A program made the position numbers and the translations under genes. Under the pieces are notes generated by a model. It was not told the origin of the DNA. It did no database searches and was given only the letters and a program-made list of their open reading frames with translations. Shown piece after piece: positions 33,805 to 45,781 of a stretch of DNA of 64,000 nucleotides; within the stretch, counting starts at the first letter, position 1; each line of letters starts with the position of its first letter. Source of the stretch: Microbotryomycetes sp. JL201 (lineage: Eukaryota > Basidiomycota > Microbotryomycetes); NCBI GenBank assembly GCA_033819885.1, contig JAQYUZ010000008.1, positions 372,001-436,000 of the forward strand, given 5' to 3'.

Positions 33805-35428
33805 ATGGCACACAGTGCGCTGACGACGTTGTGGTCGACTGCCGCAACCAGTCATCGGACGATGCTCTCGATAGCACATGCGCGGCCCGTGCCAAGCCCA
33901 CATACGTGCAAAGCCGCGTTCGAGCATGACAGGACGACAGAAATCTTGTCTGCCATGATCGTCGTCGGCTTGATCGTGTCGTACTTGCCGCAGGTGAGCC
34001 AGCGAATTCGCCGACGAGCGGCGCGCGCGTGTGCGCGCCCAAGCGCAATGTATGGGGACACTCAGACACATATGCTCACCTGCATTCGACCACAGCACTA
34101 CCGTATCATCGCCAACAGAACGTCCGCCGGCTTTTCGCCGCTGTTCTTGTTGTTGGGCGCCACGAGCAGGTCAGCCGACAACTTCACCGAGCTGGCACTT
34201 CGTCTGGCTATGGCTGACGGACACGAACAGTGCAAGCAGTCTACTCAATATCGTCACGCTGCAGTGGGGCCAGATAGCCTGCTGCCGATACTTGGTACGC
34301 AGGTCGAGGCCCGAGCTCAATCTGTAACACTGACCCCTGCGCATGCAATCCTCCAGACTGGAGGACAATGTTTCGAGTCACTTCTCGGAGTCGCGCAAGT
34401 GTTTTTTCAGTGGCTCTGCTTCAACCTCATGTGAGTCTTGCCGCGAATTCTGGCTGGTGCCACCGAGACTGTGGCTGATGACGACGACGACAGCTTCGTC
34501 TTGTATCTCGTCTACTATCCGAGAACAGAGAAGTATGTGCGAAGTGTGCCACTGGAACAGCACAACATTCCCCCCGAGCGACCGTGGATCGACCATATTG
34601 TGCCATCATGGATGCGCACGACGACACCTGCCGGCTTCGTCCGCCGAGAGTCCTCTACCTCGTTAGACTCGGACGCTTCGTCTACATCCGACTTTGACCC
34701 ACGATCAATGATGCTGCCCGGCCAAGTCCGCCACTCGACAATTATTTTGTCACCGGAGTACAGGAGGTCACTGTCCATGTTTATCGTTACAGTATTGCAC
34801 CTCTTGTTGACGCTGTTGACGACCGTCGTCTTGCTCGCGACCTTGCCAAGCTCACCCGAAGCCGGCACACCACCGGCTTTCCCGGACGGTGGCGGACGAG
34901 AACATCCTAGCGAGCGAGCAGTGCGAGTTTGGGCGACAACGCTCGGCTTTTTCAGCATCGTACTCGCTTGTTTGCAGTATCTCCCACAGCTGCTGCTGAC
35001 AGCGAGCTCCAGGCTTGTTGGCAGCCTGAGCATACCGATGATGTGCTTGCAGGTCTGTCATCTCGCTTTGCCTGGGCCTCTGAAACATGACCAACTTGGA
35101 TTCTATGCAGACTCCTGGATCGTTCGTGTTCGTGTACACGTTAGCCGTCAGACCTGGCGTGAACTGGTCAGGATGGGCGACGTATTTGTGAGCTTTCTGT
35201 GATCTTTACTTCTTGGCCGCAAGCTTTCGTACTGATGTCTCGCGGTCGATCAGCATTACCGGAATCTTACAAGGCACACTTCTCATCTTGTGCATTTGCT
35301 GGAAAGTCCGGCAATCGCGGTTAGGCATCGACGATTGGGGCAACTCAAAGCTTGCAGCAGAGACGGCAGTAGATGGAAGTGCAAGCGCGGACCGGAGACG
35401 GCCGAACGAAAGAACACGATTGTTGTGA
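33805..35428 (+). CDS. PQ-loop repeat membrane transporter
   Basis: Seven-helix fold of the SWEET/cystinosin/PQ-loop class, likely vacuolar or Golgi. First PQ motif: ILSAMIVVGLIVSYLPQ, joined across an intron (33996-34101) to HYRIIANRTSAGFSPLFLLL. The second PQ motif is VWATTLGFFSIVLACLQYLP followed by QLLLTASSRLVGSLSIPMMC. Between them lies CFESLLGVAQVFFQWLCFN, FVLYLVYYPRTEKYVR and a Ser/Thr-rich cytosolic loop of about 80 residues. The last exons give SFVFVYTLAVRPGVNWSGW and SITGILQGTLLILCICWKV, ending RRRPNERTRLL, a possible di-leucine sorting end. ATG 33805 is preferred over an in-frame ATG at 33772. Substrate unknown; relatives export cationic amino acids. Confidence 0.78.
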
Positions 35429-35631
35429 AAGTCTTCGTAGCACGACCTTCTTGGCCCCCGCTCGGATTTGTGGCGTTGCGTTTCTACTTTGTCTATGGTG
35501 TGTGCAATAGAGCCGTATCACATTCAAGTTTGTAAATCTGTCTTGATCCGAGTTCGCCTCCGTTGCACAAAAGTCGTCGCCACTACGCTGTCGCGCTTTC
35601 AGGAAACGTTGTCGCAATAGAACAAACAAAT

Positions 35632-37682
35632 TCAGGCCGAAGCGTTGACGCTCTCGCCATTGACGTGCCCGTTGGACTCTGGCGGCGGCGGCAAAGTCCA
35701 TCCAGGAGCTGCAGTCAAAACCTCGCAACCGTCTTCTGTGATCAACAGCGTTTCCTCAAACTGCGCAGAAAACTTGCCGTCTGTCGTTGTAGCAGTCCAC
35801 TGCGCGAGAACCGAGTCAGTTTCAGCCCATCTTTTTCTTGACCAGAAGAATCAGCCACCCACATTGTCGGGCCAGTGCATCGCCTTTTCTCGACCGACGC
35901 AAATCATGGGCTCGATTGTAAACGTCTGACCGACTTTCATCCTGCCCGAATCGCGGTTGTTTGCGTAATGCGAGATGTTTGGTACAGTGTGGAACAGCTG
36001 ATTGATGCCGTGTCCGACATATGTCCTGTTGACGCTGAAGCCAGCGGCCGTTGCGATCGGTTCAATGACGTGTCCAACTTGGCGGAATTCGACACCAGGT
36101 TTGCAGATCCTGATTGCTTCGTCAAGACACCTCCGTGTGACCTCGATCAATTTCAAGTGTTCTTGAGTGACTTTTGCGCCAACTGGGTCTAAGTCGTGGC
36201 AAGACAGGATGAGCGACCTTAGACGAGCCTTGCTGGGTCACACTTACAGGTGGCATTTAAGTCGCCATGGAAGCTGGACGAGACGAATGGCATCAGCGTG
36301 GAAGGAGCTCTTTCCGAGCATGTCTGCTCACCCGCCGTAATAGACCGAGACGTCCAAGTTGATAATGTCGCCGTCCTCGAGCGGTCTTGCGTCTGGTATA
36401 CCGTGACAAATCGTCTCGTTGATGGATCTACAAAGTAATGATTCATTCGCAGTCTGTATCATACCCGCCTCCATGCTTCGACTCACGTGCACACACTCCT
36501 TGGGAAGCGATGGTAGTTGAGAGGGCTGGGATAAGCCTCGCGCTTGAGGCACTCTTCGTGAACGATGCGATCAATCTCAAGAGTAGTGACACCGGGTTTG
36601 ATGGCGGCAGCGGCAATGTCGAGCACCTCGCGACCGATCTGCAACAATCAAGGTGGGATCAGCCCAGCTCTCCCAAGCAGATCCGTAACCATCTCCAGCT
36701 TACTTTGCAAACTTTGCGCATTCCCTCAATCTCGTCCTTGTTCAACACCTTGCCGAATCGTTGTTTGCTGTTTGTGATGGTCTCGGAGAAGGAAACGCCC
36801 TTAGCTGAACCGAGCAACCATCAGCACGGCTGGTCTCGCAGAGCGCAAGCTCACTTCGCTCAATCCCCATTTGATAGTCTTGTACACTTCCTCGGCCTTG
36901 CCAAATACTTGACCGCCTCGTGTCTGAGACCACCTTGTAGGGATCGAGTCCAAGTTCTCACAGTTGTTGGCGTAGTCGGGGTACGTGATCGACTTTGGCA
37001 CTTCGCGCTTCGGCACAGGCACGATGGGTTCGACTGCACGGAGGCTGCCAGAATATTTAAAGTTGGGAAACTTGAGCCTGAACGCGTCGCGGGCTGCACG
37101 AATGGCGATCGCCTGTGAGCTGACGAGCTTGAACACGACTTGGCAAACTAAAGCAACGTACTGCCTTCCGGGAATTGATACTCTTTGGCCGGTGTTGCCT
37201 TTGGGTGGTATTTCTCCTTGTGCGTCTTGTCTGCATTCGAGCGAATCAGTGTCGGCCGAGGTCCGAGAAGGCCGAGCAGGCAGCCTACAGTTTTCCCTGT
37301 AACACGTTGGCGAGCAGAACTGCGCACCAGTGATCTTGAGACTGTATTCAAAGCCAGGACGCGGTCAGTCCCCGGTGTTGCACTGTGGACGCACGCGGTT
37401 GCGCTCGGCGAGACTTTTTTTGAACTCTTGAGCGGCAGCGAGCGCCAATCGCGCAGAGGATACACGCAAATCAGGTGCAGGACCGAATTTGATCGTGTGA
37501 ACTCTTGACGCAACTCACCCGAGGCAGACGGGGCACGTGTGAGCCTTGTTGCTCATCCGGCCGCAGCCGTTGATGCACAAGATCCCACTCGACACGGCAG
37601 GCGACACATTAGCGGCAGCAGGTACCGAGCCATCTGCTGCTGCGCTGCTGCTGCTGCTCGCGCTGGCGATTTCGGCCGACAT
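35632..37682 (-). CDS. MAP1: Methionine aminopeptidase type 1
   Basis: Cytosolic metalloprotease that removes the initiator methionine co-translationally. The ATG at 37682 gives [20 protein letters not shown] and the zinc-finger half [18 protein letters not shown], which docks the enzyme to ribosomes. The catalytic part shows [71 protein letters not shown] (first His), [20 protein letters not shown] and [10 protein letters not shown] (metal Asp), [20 protein letters not shown] (His) and [11 protein letters not shown] (Glu), all expected metal ligands present. The last exon reads [20 protein letters not shown] and ends [12 protein letters not shown]. About eight exons. A TCACGTGA palindrome lies 150 nt upstream of the start. 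Confidence 0.93.
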
Positions 37683-37831
37683 GGTCGTTTGTAGATGACT
37701 CGAGTGCCGAGGCGCCTGAACAACTTGCGCTCTTAGGATCGATAGCCATGGCAGCGAAAGATGCGTTGTAGCGCTGTGCTATCTGACATGATGCGAGCTC
37801 CCAAGTATGGCCATCAAAATTATAAAATTGG

Positions 37832-37839
37832 TCACGTGA
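37832..37839. promoter_or_regulatory. TCACGTGA palindrome upstream of MAP1
   Basis: Perfect palindrome between the MAP1 start (37682, minus strand) and the 3' end of the arylamine N-acetyltransferase gene. Position fits the MAP1 promoter. Confidence 0.45.
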
Positions 37840-37921
37840 GTTGCTGGCCAACACCGCGCTGCATCAGTCTCTAGTTTGCAATCCGATCTACCTGGCTGTA
37901 ACTGTGATGGGTTCTCCCTTT

Positions 37922-39108
37922 TTACAGCTTAAATTCCATCTCTTCCTGCAGCCACTGCTTCATCGCGGCCGTCTCCATCGGGATCCATCTAACGTCGCGA
38001 TGCTCGGTGCTGCCCTGAGCTTCCGGACCGTCCGAGGTAAACACTTTCGCGAGCGCTTTCTCTTCACCTTCACGAGGAGCATACATCAGTGACCGACGTG
38101 CACCCTTCCCACCCGGCACAAGCTTGGTGACCATGAAAAAATTTGTAAAGGAAGCCAGAGCATGAGAGGCGGAATAATGCTGATACAGTGCGATGTCTTG
38201 TACCGGGACAGATATCGGCAGGACGTGATACAGGGGCGACCAAAACGATCCGTCAGTGCTGTCGTCTCCCGCCACCGCTGCGAGGTCAATGGGTTTTCCG
38301 ACGGGTGTTCCACACCGTCTATACATGGTCCAGCCCTTGATCGTGTCGACAGGACGAGGCATTTCGGCTGATAGGGGCAAAAGCTCATATCGAAGCTGGT
38401 AAGCTTCGAACTCATTCAGGCCATGGATGCTCTCGCCATCGTTTAATTCGATGCTATACACATTCCGTCAGCAAGCGCCAAGAGAAGACAACCAAACGGG
38501 TCGGTACGCACGGCAACGCCAAGTTATTTGGTCCCCACATTGCATCGACGATAAATCTTTTGCCTTGAGCAAGCGACTCTGGCCAGTCGACGAATAAGAG
38601 TTCGTGGGTGATGCTGCCCCAGATCCAACCTTCAGGATGTACGCGTGGGTCTGCATGGCGAACAGAATCAGCTCTAGCACCACAAGAGACCTCTCGGACC
38701 GATGACTCAACCGTTCCCGAGGGCCTTGTAGCACCGCGACACGCATTCGCTGACGCGGAACCCAAAAGACCGGAGCAGTCTCGCAAACAACGAGTTTGTT
38801 GTAAAGCAAAATGCGCCTCTGTGCTGCGTGACGATGCGTTCAAAGGCGGCGTCGCCGGGCTGCGGCATGCCGCCCCACGCGGATGCCATCGTGATAGCTC
38901 GGCTCCCATTCCACTCGTCCTCCTTGACGTGTAAAGACGTCGTGTCTTTGGGCACATTCTCCAAATGTTTGAGCTGCAATTCGGCGAGCAGCTCAAGCGA
39001 CGGCGGACGTCTGATCCACTCGAGGTCGACTTTGATCCGCGCGAGGTACTGTCGAACGGCCTCGTCACTCAATGCGGCATCGGTGAACGGATTCGGAGGA
39101 GCAGGCAT
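37922..39108 (-). CDS. Arylamine N-acetyltransferase (NAT)
   Basis: Transfers acyl groups from CoA to aromatic amines or hydrazines. The ATG at 39108 starts MPAPPNPFTDAALSDEAVRQ, then YLARIKVDLEWIRRPPSLEL and LELLAELQLKHLENVPKDT. The catalytic cysteine lies in TQHRGAFCFTTNSLFARLLR, replacing the usual R-G-G-F-C. After an intron the catalytic histidine is in SITHELLFVDWPE and the aspartate in KRFIVDAMWGPNNLALP, so the Cys-His-Asp triad is intact. The C-terminal exon (37922-38450) carries YQLRYELLPLSAEMPRPVD and the usual mixed domain. Length about 340 residues, typical for fungi. Fungal NATs detoxify plant or environmental amines such as benzoxazolinone products. It is head-to-head with an efflux pump gene. 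Confidence 0.85.
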
Positions 39109-39161
39109 GGCCGCGGACGCAGGCAGACGCGGAGATCGGCACGACGCAGGCACCCTCTAGA

Positions 39162-39169
39162 TCACGTGA
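39162..39169. promoter_or_regulatory. TCACGTGA palindrome in the NAT/MFS bidirectional promoter
   Basis: Perfect palindrome 54 nt upstream of the NAT start and 255 nt upstream of the transporter start. The whole interval between the two start codons is 315 nt, so one site could serve both genes. Confidence 0.5.
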
Positions 39170-39423
39170 CTCGGCACCGATCAATATTTTTTCGGATCAA
39201 CCGGGGCTCTTCCCATTGAACAGTGGGCGGCGTACCGAGCTTGACAGGCGCGCCGAAGTGCGTAGTATGACGTGTTCCGCGGAAGGTCGGCGGCTGCTTC
39301 CTCCTCCGCTGCCGGAATACCCCACATTTTCTGTTCGGACTTTTTTTTTGCGCGGCCTTTCAATGGAAATGGCGCAGGCAGATAGATCTTGCTCTCTTGC
39401 TTCTCAATTCGAGCTCGGCAACC

Positions 39424-41454
39424 ATGCAGTCTTTGTTGTTGAGCAGGCGGCTGAGGCGGGACGCAGAAGCGTTTGCTCGAGCAAATCGTTTACCGCCGAG
39501 CGATACTCACTTGCCGCGCAGCACCTCGTTCATCATCAACACAGCAGAAGTCACGCCAGGACAAACCCTTGTGGAGGGAGTCACACCGGCCCCGAACGAT
39601 GGGTTCTTGGTAACGTTCGCCACTGGCTCACATGAGGACCCTCACAACTGGAGATGGCGGCGTTATATCGTCCTTGGCATGGTCACGTGGCTCTCATTCG
39701 GTGTCGGCATCGCGAGCTCTATCAACTCGCAGGCAGCGCCTTTTGCGGCCAAAGATCTGGGTGTGAGCGAACAAGTGGTAAGCTCCTTTGGCCCTCGCAA
39801 GACTTTCGCCGTCACATGGGCAAGATCATTCCTCTCAGAGAGTTTGTCACTGAACCGTAATTGGTCGCGCGCAGATCGCTCTGGATACCGCACTGTTTCT
39901 CATTGGCTTCGGATGCTCAAGCCCTTTCTTCGCGCCGCTTTCGGAACTCGCCGGACGCTCGCCTGTATACATTGGAACAACATTCATTTTCACACTGTTC
40001 CAAATTGGTGCAGCATTGTCTACAAATATCCAGACGCGCTGCATACTGCGCTTTTTTGCCGGGCTGGCTGGTTCAACGCCGCTCTCTAACGTCGGTGGCA
40101 CTTTGGCCGATGTCTTTTCTGCCGACGAGCGCACAATTACGTTCCCGCTGTATGCTGGTTTGGGTCTAACGGGCCCGGTGATAGGGTGAGTTTGCTCGGA
40201 CCTGTGCGCAAACTTGATCACCTGACCGGAAGCCACAGACCTATTATGGGTGGCTTCATTGGAGAGAGCAGGCTAGGGTACAAATGGTGTGACTGGGTGT
40301 CTGCCATTTGGTGAGCTCCCACTGTAACTAGCCGCATAAACCTAGACTGATCACATGTCACACTTTTTTCTTTTGCGCAGGGGCGGCTTCACTGTGATCA
40401 TGCTGCTCCTTTTCATGCCAGAAACCCTTGGGACCGAGATTCTAAAGCTGAAAGCGCATGCGCTTAGGAAAGCAACCGGCGACGATCGGTATGAAACTGC
40501 TCTCGAGCGGATCCGAAGAACCCGAGTGCCTTTTAAGCAGGCGTTTTCAACCGCGGCCAAGAGACCGTTCATGATGCTGATGCAAGAGCCCATCGTTGTC
40601 GCCTTCTGTCTTTACATGAGCTTTGTGAGTTACAAAAGCGTGTTTACAAAAGTGAAAGAGTGCTCATCCTGACTCGGCTCAAGGTCTACATCGTTCTGTT
40701 TGGCAATCTGGTGGCATATCCCTTCCTTTACGAGAAGCCTTACGACCTGAGTGTTGGCGTCACGGGTCTGACCTTTATCCCTTTGGCGCTCGGCATTCTC
40801 GCCGTCACCGCCATTACGCCACTACTTGCCGCAAGTCGCCGGAAAGCCGTCGCAAATACAAGGAGGCATCTGGGACCAGACGCGATTCCACCACCGGAGG
40901 AACGTCTCCGTCTTGCAATGCTTGGGACGTGGCTAATGCCAATCGCTCTGTTCGTTGGCGCGTGGACGACTTACAAGAAAGCGACTGTGTGGCCAGTTCT
41001 CGTCTCTCAGGGTTTGTTTGGCATGGCCATCATGAGCTGTTTCATCAGTTCGTATCAATACATGATCGGTTAGTTAGCAAGCTCACTCTCCTGATATCGG
41101 CTTACGGCATATTATTCGCTCTCTGTGCAGATGCGTACTCGCAGTATGCTGCATCCGCACTCTCAGTTTTGACTTTTGTCAGATACATCGTCTCGGGGGC
41201 CGCCGTCATGTTTACGGGACCCATGTTTAAATCACTTGGTCCGTATTGCCCAAAAGTCGCCTTGGACAGACTTAATGACGATCAGGTTCCGTACAGGTCG
41301 TCATTGGGCCATGACTTTGCTCGCATGCCTGTCGCTTTTGTTCTGCGTCGTCCCATGGTTCTTTTACAGATGCGGACCCAAGATCAGGAGCTGGTCAAGG
41401 TTCGCTCCTGACATCGCGCTCGAGCCCGTGACGGTGGTCAAAACAAAGGCCTAA
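39424..41454 (+). CDS. Major facilitator drug:H+ antiporter, DHA1 (Tpo1/Flr1-like)
   Basis: Twelve-helix exporter of drugs, polyamines or toxins. The ATG at 39424 starts a hydrophilic N-terminal region, then EDPHNWRWRRYIVLGMVTWL, the DPxNW entry motif of DHA1. Next are FGVGIASSINSQAAPFAAKD, and after introns IALDTALFLIGFGCSSPFFA, PLSELAGRSPVYIGTTF (motif A-like), TRCILRFFAGLAGSTPLSNV, GGTLADVFSADERTITFPLY, GPVIGPIMGGFIGESRLGYK and WCDWVSAIWGGF, matching the Flr1/Tpo1 branch. The second half has FVYIVLFGNLVAYPFLY, GVTGLTFIPLALGILAVTAI and YSQYAASALSVLTFVRYIVS. It ends FYRCGPKIRSWSRFAP and a short tail. About eight exons. Shares its promoter with the NAT gene. Confidence 0.85.
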
Positions 41455-41623
41455 GCAACCTTTACCAAGACTCAACGTGCGGAAGAGCAGCAATAGAGAT
41501 CCCAAGTGCCTCTCTTCGTGTTGTAAATATAGGGCTCAATCCTGATTTTCCTTTCCAAGAGATCGGTCCAGCCTTCAAAAACCACCCCGACATGCTACAC
41601 AGTTGACAACATTTCGCGACTTT

Positions 41624-44600
41624 CTACCACAAGTACAACAAAGATAATATCCTTCTCATAAACCTCAATCCCGCCATTCTCACTTCAAACGCCCAAATTG
41701 AAACGTAATCGACCAGTGCTGTCGGTCCCATGCTCGTGACAAGCAAAGTCGTATGCTGAGGCACTGCAAAGTCGTCTTGAAAGACGGGCGAGGGCAAGTC
41801 GGCTGGCTTGATGACTGCATACTGAGCTTGGGACGCTGGTTCAACAACAGGCAACAACTGAGTAGAAACGAACGACGAGACGGCAGAATCTTGGTCGACG
41901 GGGGCCGGCCAAGGCTTGCCGATGAGAAGCTCATTCAAAGGACCGTCAGTCTCACTGAGCTGTCCGACGAGTATGGCGGCAAAAACAGCCAAGATTGGCA
42001 GCCAACGGAAGAATGTCATTAATGCTGAGCGCCGTGGCGCGGGTTCTTCATCGGCAACCTTGGCAATTCCGACTGGCTTGACATCGGTCGCCAAGTCTGT
42101 CTCAATAAGTGGTGTCGGAGGCATCGTCACCAGTGGCGGCGTCTCTGCTACTATCGGCAATCCTTCACTCGCCGGCGTCACAAGCGGCGGTGAAACCTGC
42201 CCAGGTGAGGACTCGGCCTGGAGTTGAACAGAAAGCCGCGAAATCTCGGAAGGCTGGATTTGAAATTTGGTGAAGCGAGCTGGCGAGCCCTCAATCACGG
42301 GAGTCGCAGAATCAAACGCTTGCTTGTCTGTCCGCAGCTCATAGCCTGTTAAAAAGACAGATCAGACCGGTCCAAGAATCTTGACCTCTGCAAAGGCTCA
42401 CCAGCTACCGGCTGTACCTCAACTTCCATCGCGCTGACTTTGACGCCGATCTGAGGCAAAACATCTCCCAGTTCGACTTGGCCGTTTTCCTCTGCAACTT
42501 CGACGCTGAACAGCATCTCGTTGACTCCCGCTACTTTCTGAAGCTTCACGGGAGTTGTATCAATCTGCATAGCCATCGACTCGTCTGGCTGTGCCTGAGT
42601 AACGGCTTCGACGGTCGTAGCCTCATGCTTCTCATTCCAGACGTCGTGAATCGCAACTTCCTGACCTTGTCTCAAAGGCAAGTGAAATTGTCCAACGAAC
42701 GGTTGATTGAACGTCAGATGCGTGTATAGTCGCCAAGACTGCTGTGGCGACTGAGGCGGGACCGGCGTGATCTTGACCTTTACGAGTGCGAGGCTCTGCG
42801 GGATCTGTAACCTGCTCGACGTCTGACGAAGAGATGACAAGGACGACTGAGAGCGAAGGGACCGTGACGAAGCGGTCCGCAAGTTTTGCAGCGGACTGAT
42901 GATTGGCCGGTTCGAGCTGAGACGGAATGAAGGCGACACGGGACTATCAGAGTCGAGTTCGTCAAGCTCAACACTATTCAATCCCGTCTTGGGCGACGAG
43001 ATTTCTATCCCGGTAGGTCGACTTGTGACCGAGTCGCCGCGAGCTCGTTGCGAAGCCCATCGTGCCTTGCCGTTGAACATGGGCAACGGCGAATTGTCAT
43101 AGTCTGCTGACGCGGAATTAGATCGCAGCAGCTCAACAACTTTGTCAGGTGCAGACACCGTTACGGTCGTCTCCTCGTAGTCGGCAGCCGGCATAGAGAA
43201 CGCTGGCAGGTCAAGTCGAACGTCAGAGTCATCGCGCATGGACAGGAGAGCCAGCGGCGAAGACAAGAGGGAAGAGGGGAATGTGGCGACAGTTTCGAAT
43301 GCAAATTTCGGCGCTGCCAAGCTCGAGTCTTCGACCACGTGGGCCAGATCGAGCTGTATACGCAGTCGCGTTTCCGAGAGCTCAGCAAACGGTTTTGCTT
43401 GCTGTCTTGGCCAGTCGTCATCGGCGTCTGGAGCCTCTGGACTGGGCGGCAGGTCCGGAATGGCATCTTCTTCAGCATTTCGGTCCGAAGATGGGACGTC
43501 AGACGCTGTCGCAAATTCGCCGGCGGCCGCTTCAAACGTCATGTCTGCTGAGACATCGCCCTCGAACGGCGCCGCTTGTCGCAGCAAGCTTGGCTCCTTC
43601 AAAGCAGCGACAGTTGCCGAGTCGAGTTGAAGCACCTCAGGCGGGGCCACTTCAAACAAGTTTGTGAAACTCGGTGGCCGATCTTTCGGCATCTCGTTAA
43701 TTCGAGTCGGTTTCGGAGTCTTTGAAGACAAGTCTATCGAGTCTGTGGCGCGTACGACGTCAATCGCCTCGACGTCTTGGCTCTCGAGAAGTTCCCAACC
43801 GAAGACTCCATCGCCTTCGAGACTTTCAATGTGTATCTCGTCCGATTGGTCGCGCAAAGCGACCCTTTGATGTCGCACGAGCATGTCCAGCCAAAGCTTG
43901 TCCCGCAAGCCGGCATAGTTGATTGTCGAATCGCCTTTGATAGTCGCGCGGGCGCCCCCATCTGGCAACACCGTCCAATCCACTTGCAGTCTTGAGTTCT
44001 GCAAAGTCAGGACGTGATTTGAGCGAGTGGTCCATTTGACTGTGAGCTTATCCGTTGCGCCAAACGAGCCTTTGATAAGCGTGTTACCGTTCTCTTCGGT
44101 CGAGGTTGCAGAGGATCGGAGCGAAGGCTTGACGAGTAGGTCCATGGGTGCGGATACGGACACGGACTTTGGGCAGAGTCGCATCACGAGCGTGTTTTTA
44201 AGGCACAGCGGCGTCGGCAAAGAGACCTGGGTCGACACTGTCAATATGCCTCTGGTTTGCTCCGTCATCATTGGGTCATACCTGATTTGCAAAGTTTGGC
44301 AGATGCAGTAGGCCCATAGAGCACTGGATACTCAGCTTCAGGACCCACTCCATCCTTCTCATTCGCATGGGGTGTTCGCTTGACGGGGATCTCGCTGCCG
44401 CCGACGGGAGTGGCGAGGTGGCGCGCTCGTTCGAGCCGAGTGGCGATACGGGAGGGGAATCAGCGGTTGAAGATGGCGGTGTATACTTGAGAATGATCTC
44501 GTCGTCCATGTGCTCGATGACCAAACCGTTGCAGCCTGGTTCCCGTGTCGGGGCGGTATCTGAATGGTTGAATGACTCGCGGTCGACGCCGAGCAGTCGG

Positions 44601-44903
44601 ATGAATTCGGGATCGGCCGTACCTCGTGTGACATAGTCTGACAGCGTTTGCAGCTCTGATGCGATGATGGTGGTGCGGTTGTTAAGCTTGAGCAGGCTTG
44701 CTACGGTCGCATCGGCAGTGGAGATGGCGAGCTACGCGGCACATCAGGTCAATTGAAGCTTCAACAAGAAGCTTGTGCCAACTTGCTCTGCAGTACAACG
44801 TCGCGGTGACGCCTTCATCGTTCGCAATCGCCTCTACTGCCAGTGCGCGGCAGACGCGAGCCCCGCCCAAAGGCGGCTCTGCCGCGGTAGATGAAGGCGT
44901 CAT
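41624..44903 (-). CDS. Unrecognised large protein with one C-terminal membrane segment
   Basis: I do not recognise the family. The start at ATG 44903 (MTPSSTAAEPPLGGARVCRA) is tentative: a 46-nt intron (GTGCCG..GCAAG) would join VEASIDL to LLKLNNRTTIIASEL, followed by TRGTADPEFIRLLGVDRESF. Further exons carry NGLVIEHMDDEIILKYTPPS and MRRMEWVLKLSIQCSMGLLH. The main exon (42349-44292) begins with a beta-rich stretch, SGVNMPLVC antisense side excluded, reading RGILTVSTQVSLPTPLCLKN, VSVSAPMDLLVKPSLRSS and KLTVKWTTRSNHVLTLQNS. It continues with an acidic/Ser-rich middle and a second beta-rich part (LVKVKITPVPPQSPQQSWRL). The last exon has FFRWLPILAVFAAILVGQL, a single hydrophobic helix about 130 residues from the end. 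The remaining tail, ending FMRRILSLLYLW, is partly hydrophobic. It could be an ER or nuclear-envelope protein. Confidence 0.55.
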
Positions 44904-45236
44904 TGGACCAGATTGCACCGGATCGTGTCGATCTGCGTCTTCTGTCGTGACATGCACCGTCTGCAACTTATCGTTGCTCGGCCGGCAAGTGATCGACACT
45001 GGACGGGCCTGAGCGGCGACGGCGGGCGCGGCAGAGATCAAGGGCCTCCGCCGACTGGGCATCAACGCTCTGGGGACTCCGAGACGCGACGCGGCGAGAC
45101 GGGATGGGACGGAACAGTCGGGTGGCGTGGCGGGTGGACGAAAGTGAGCGAAACCAGTCGCGCGTCGCGTGCCAAGTTGACCTTTTACCCGATCAGCCGC
45201 CTGCGCGACTCCGGATCCCTTCATCGCGCGCACAAC
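44904..45236. other. Divergent promoter between the unrecognised membrane protein and the tetraspan gene
   Basis: About 330 nt. The minus-strand frame stays open upstream of 44903 to 45233, so a longer N-terminus for the unrecognised protein is possible, though that part is Arg/Pro-rich and overlaps the plus-strand promoter. No repeat or RNA gene. Confidence 0.35.
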
Positions 45237-45779
45237 ATGCTCAGCTGGGTTCCAGACCGCCTCGTCGGTCTGCGCAAGACGCTGCTGATTCTGTTGGCGA
45301 GTGCGGCGGCGACGAACGCGCTTGGCTCATCCGCGCTGCTCGGCTACCAAGCCATCATGACCGTCAGTGATCCGTACAGCGGCCTATTGAAATCATTCCA
45401 CTGACATGACAACGCTCTCCAGGAGGGCTACAACAAACCTGTGCCGGCCATCTTGGCCATCTCTGCCGTCACAACACTGTTTGTTGCGTGGTTTCTAAAA
45501 GGCCCTTCAATTGCACTCGTCTCTCCCTCCACATCGTCATCGTCAAAGCGGGCCATGGTCGCAAAGTTTGTCAAATCGATCGCGTTTGAACTCGGCGTGC
45601 TCGGTGGCATCGGGGCTTGGTTGCTCGTGGCGACAGCAGACTTGCACGCAGATACGCCTGGTCTGCTCGGCACCTGCGGCGGATTCGCCATGTGCCGTCT
45701 CCTGACCATGGTCTTTGCTCTCGCTTGGCTGTCAGTGGCAAACTTGCTCGCTCAAAGAACATTGTCGCGTACTGACTAG
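45237..45779 (+). CDS. Small tetraspan (MARVEL-like) membrane protein
   Basis: Two exons. Exon 1 (ATG 45237) encodes LRKTLLILLASAAATNALGS and LLGYQAIMT; a GTCAGT..CCAG intron (about 45363-45420) leads to EGYNKPVPAILAISAVTTLF, VAWFLKG, a short Ser-rich loop, FELGVLGGIGAWLLVATADL, and then GTCGGFAMCRLLTMVFALAW and LSVANLLAQ. Four hydrophobic helices with a Cys-rich fourth segment suggest the MARVEL fold used at plasma-membrane domains. The frame stops at 45779, unusually soon after the last helix. The open frame starting 3 nt later (45782) carries another helix and a basic tail and may be its true 3' exon. Confidence 0.5.
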
Positions 45780-45781
45780 CC

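Noticed and set aside
33194-34069. A 291-codon minus-strand frame between the FRAG1-like and PQ-loop genes.
   Set aside because: It overlaps both genes antisense or out of frame, and the secure FRAG1-like start at 33323 uses another frame.
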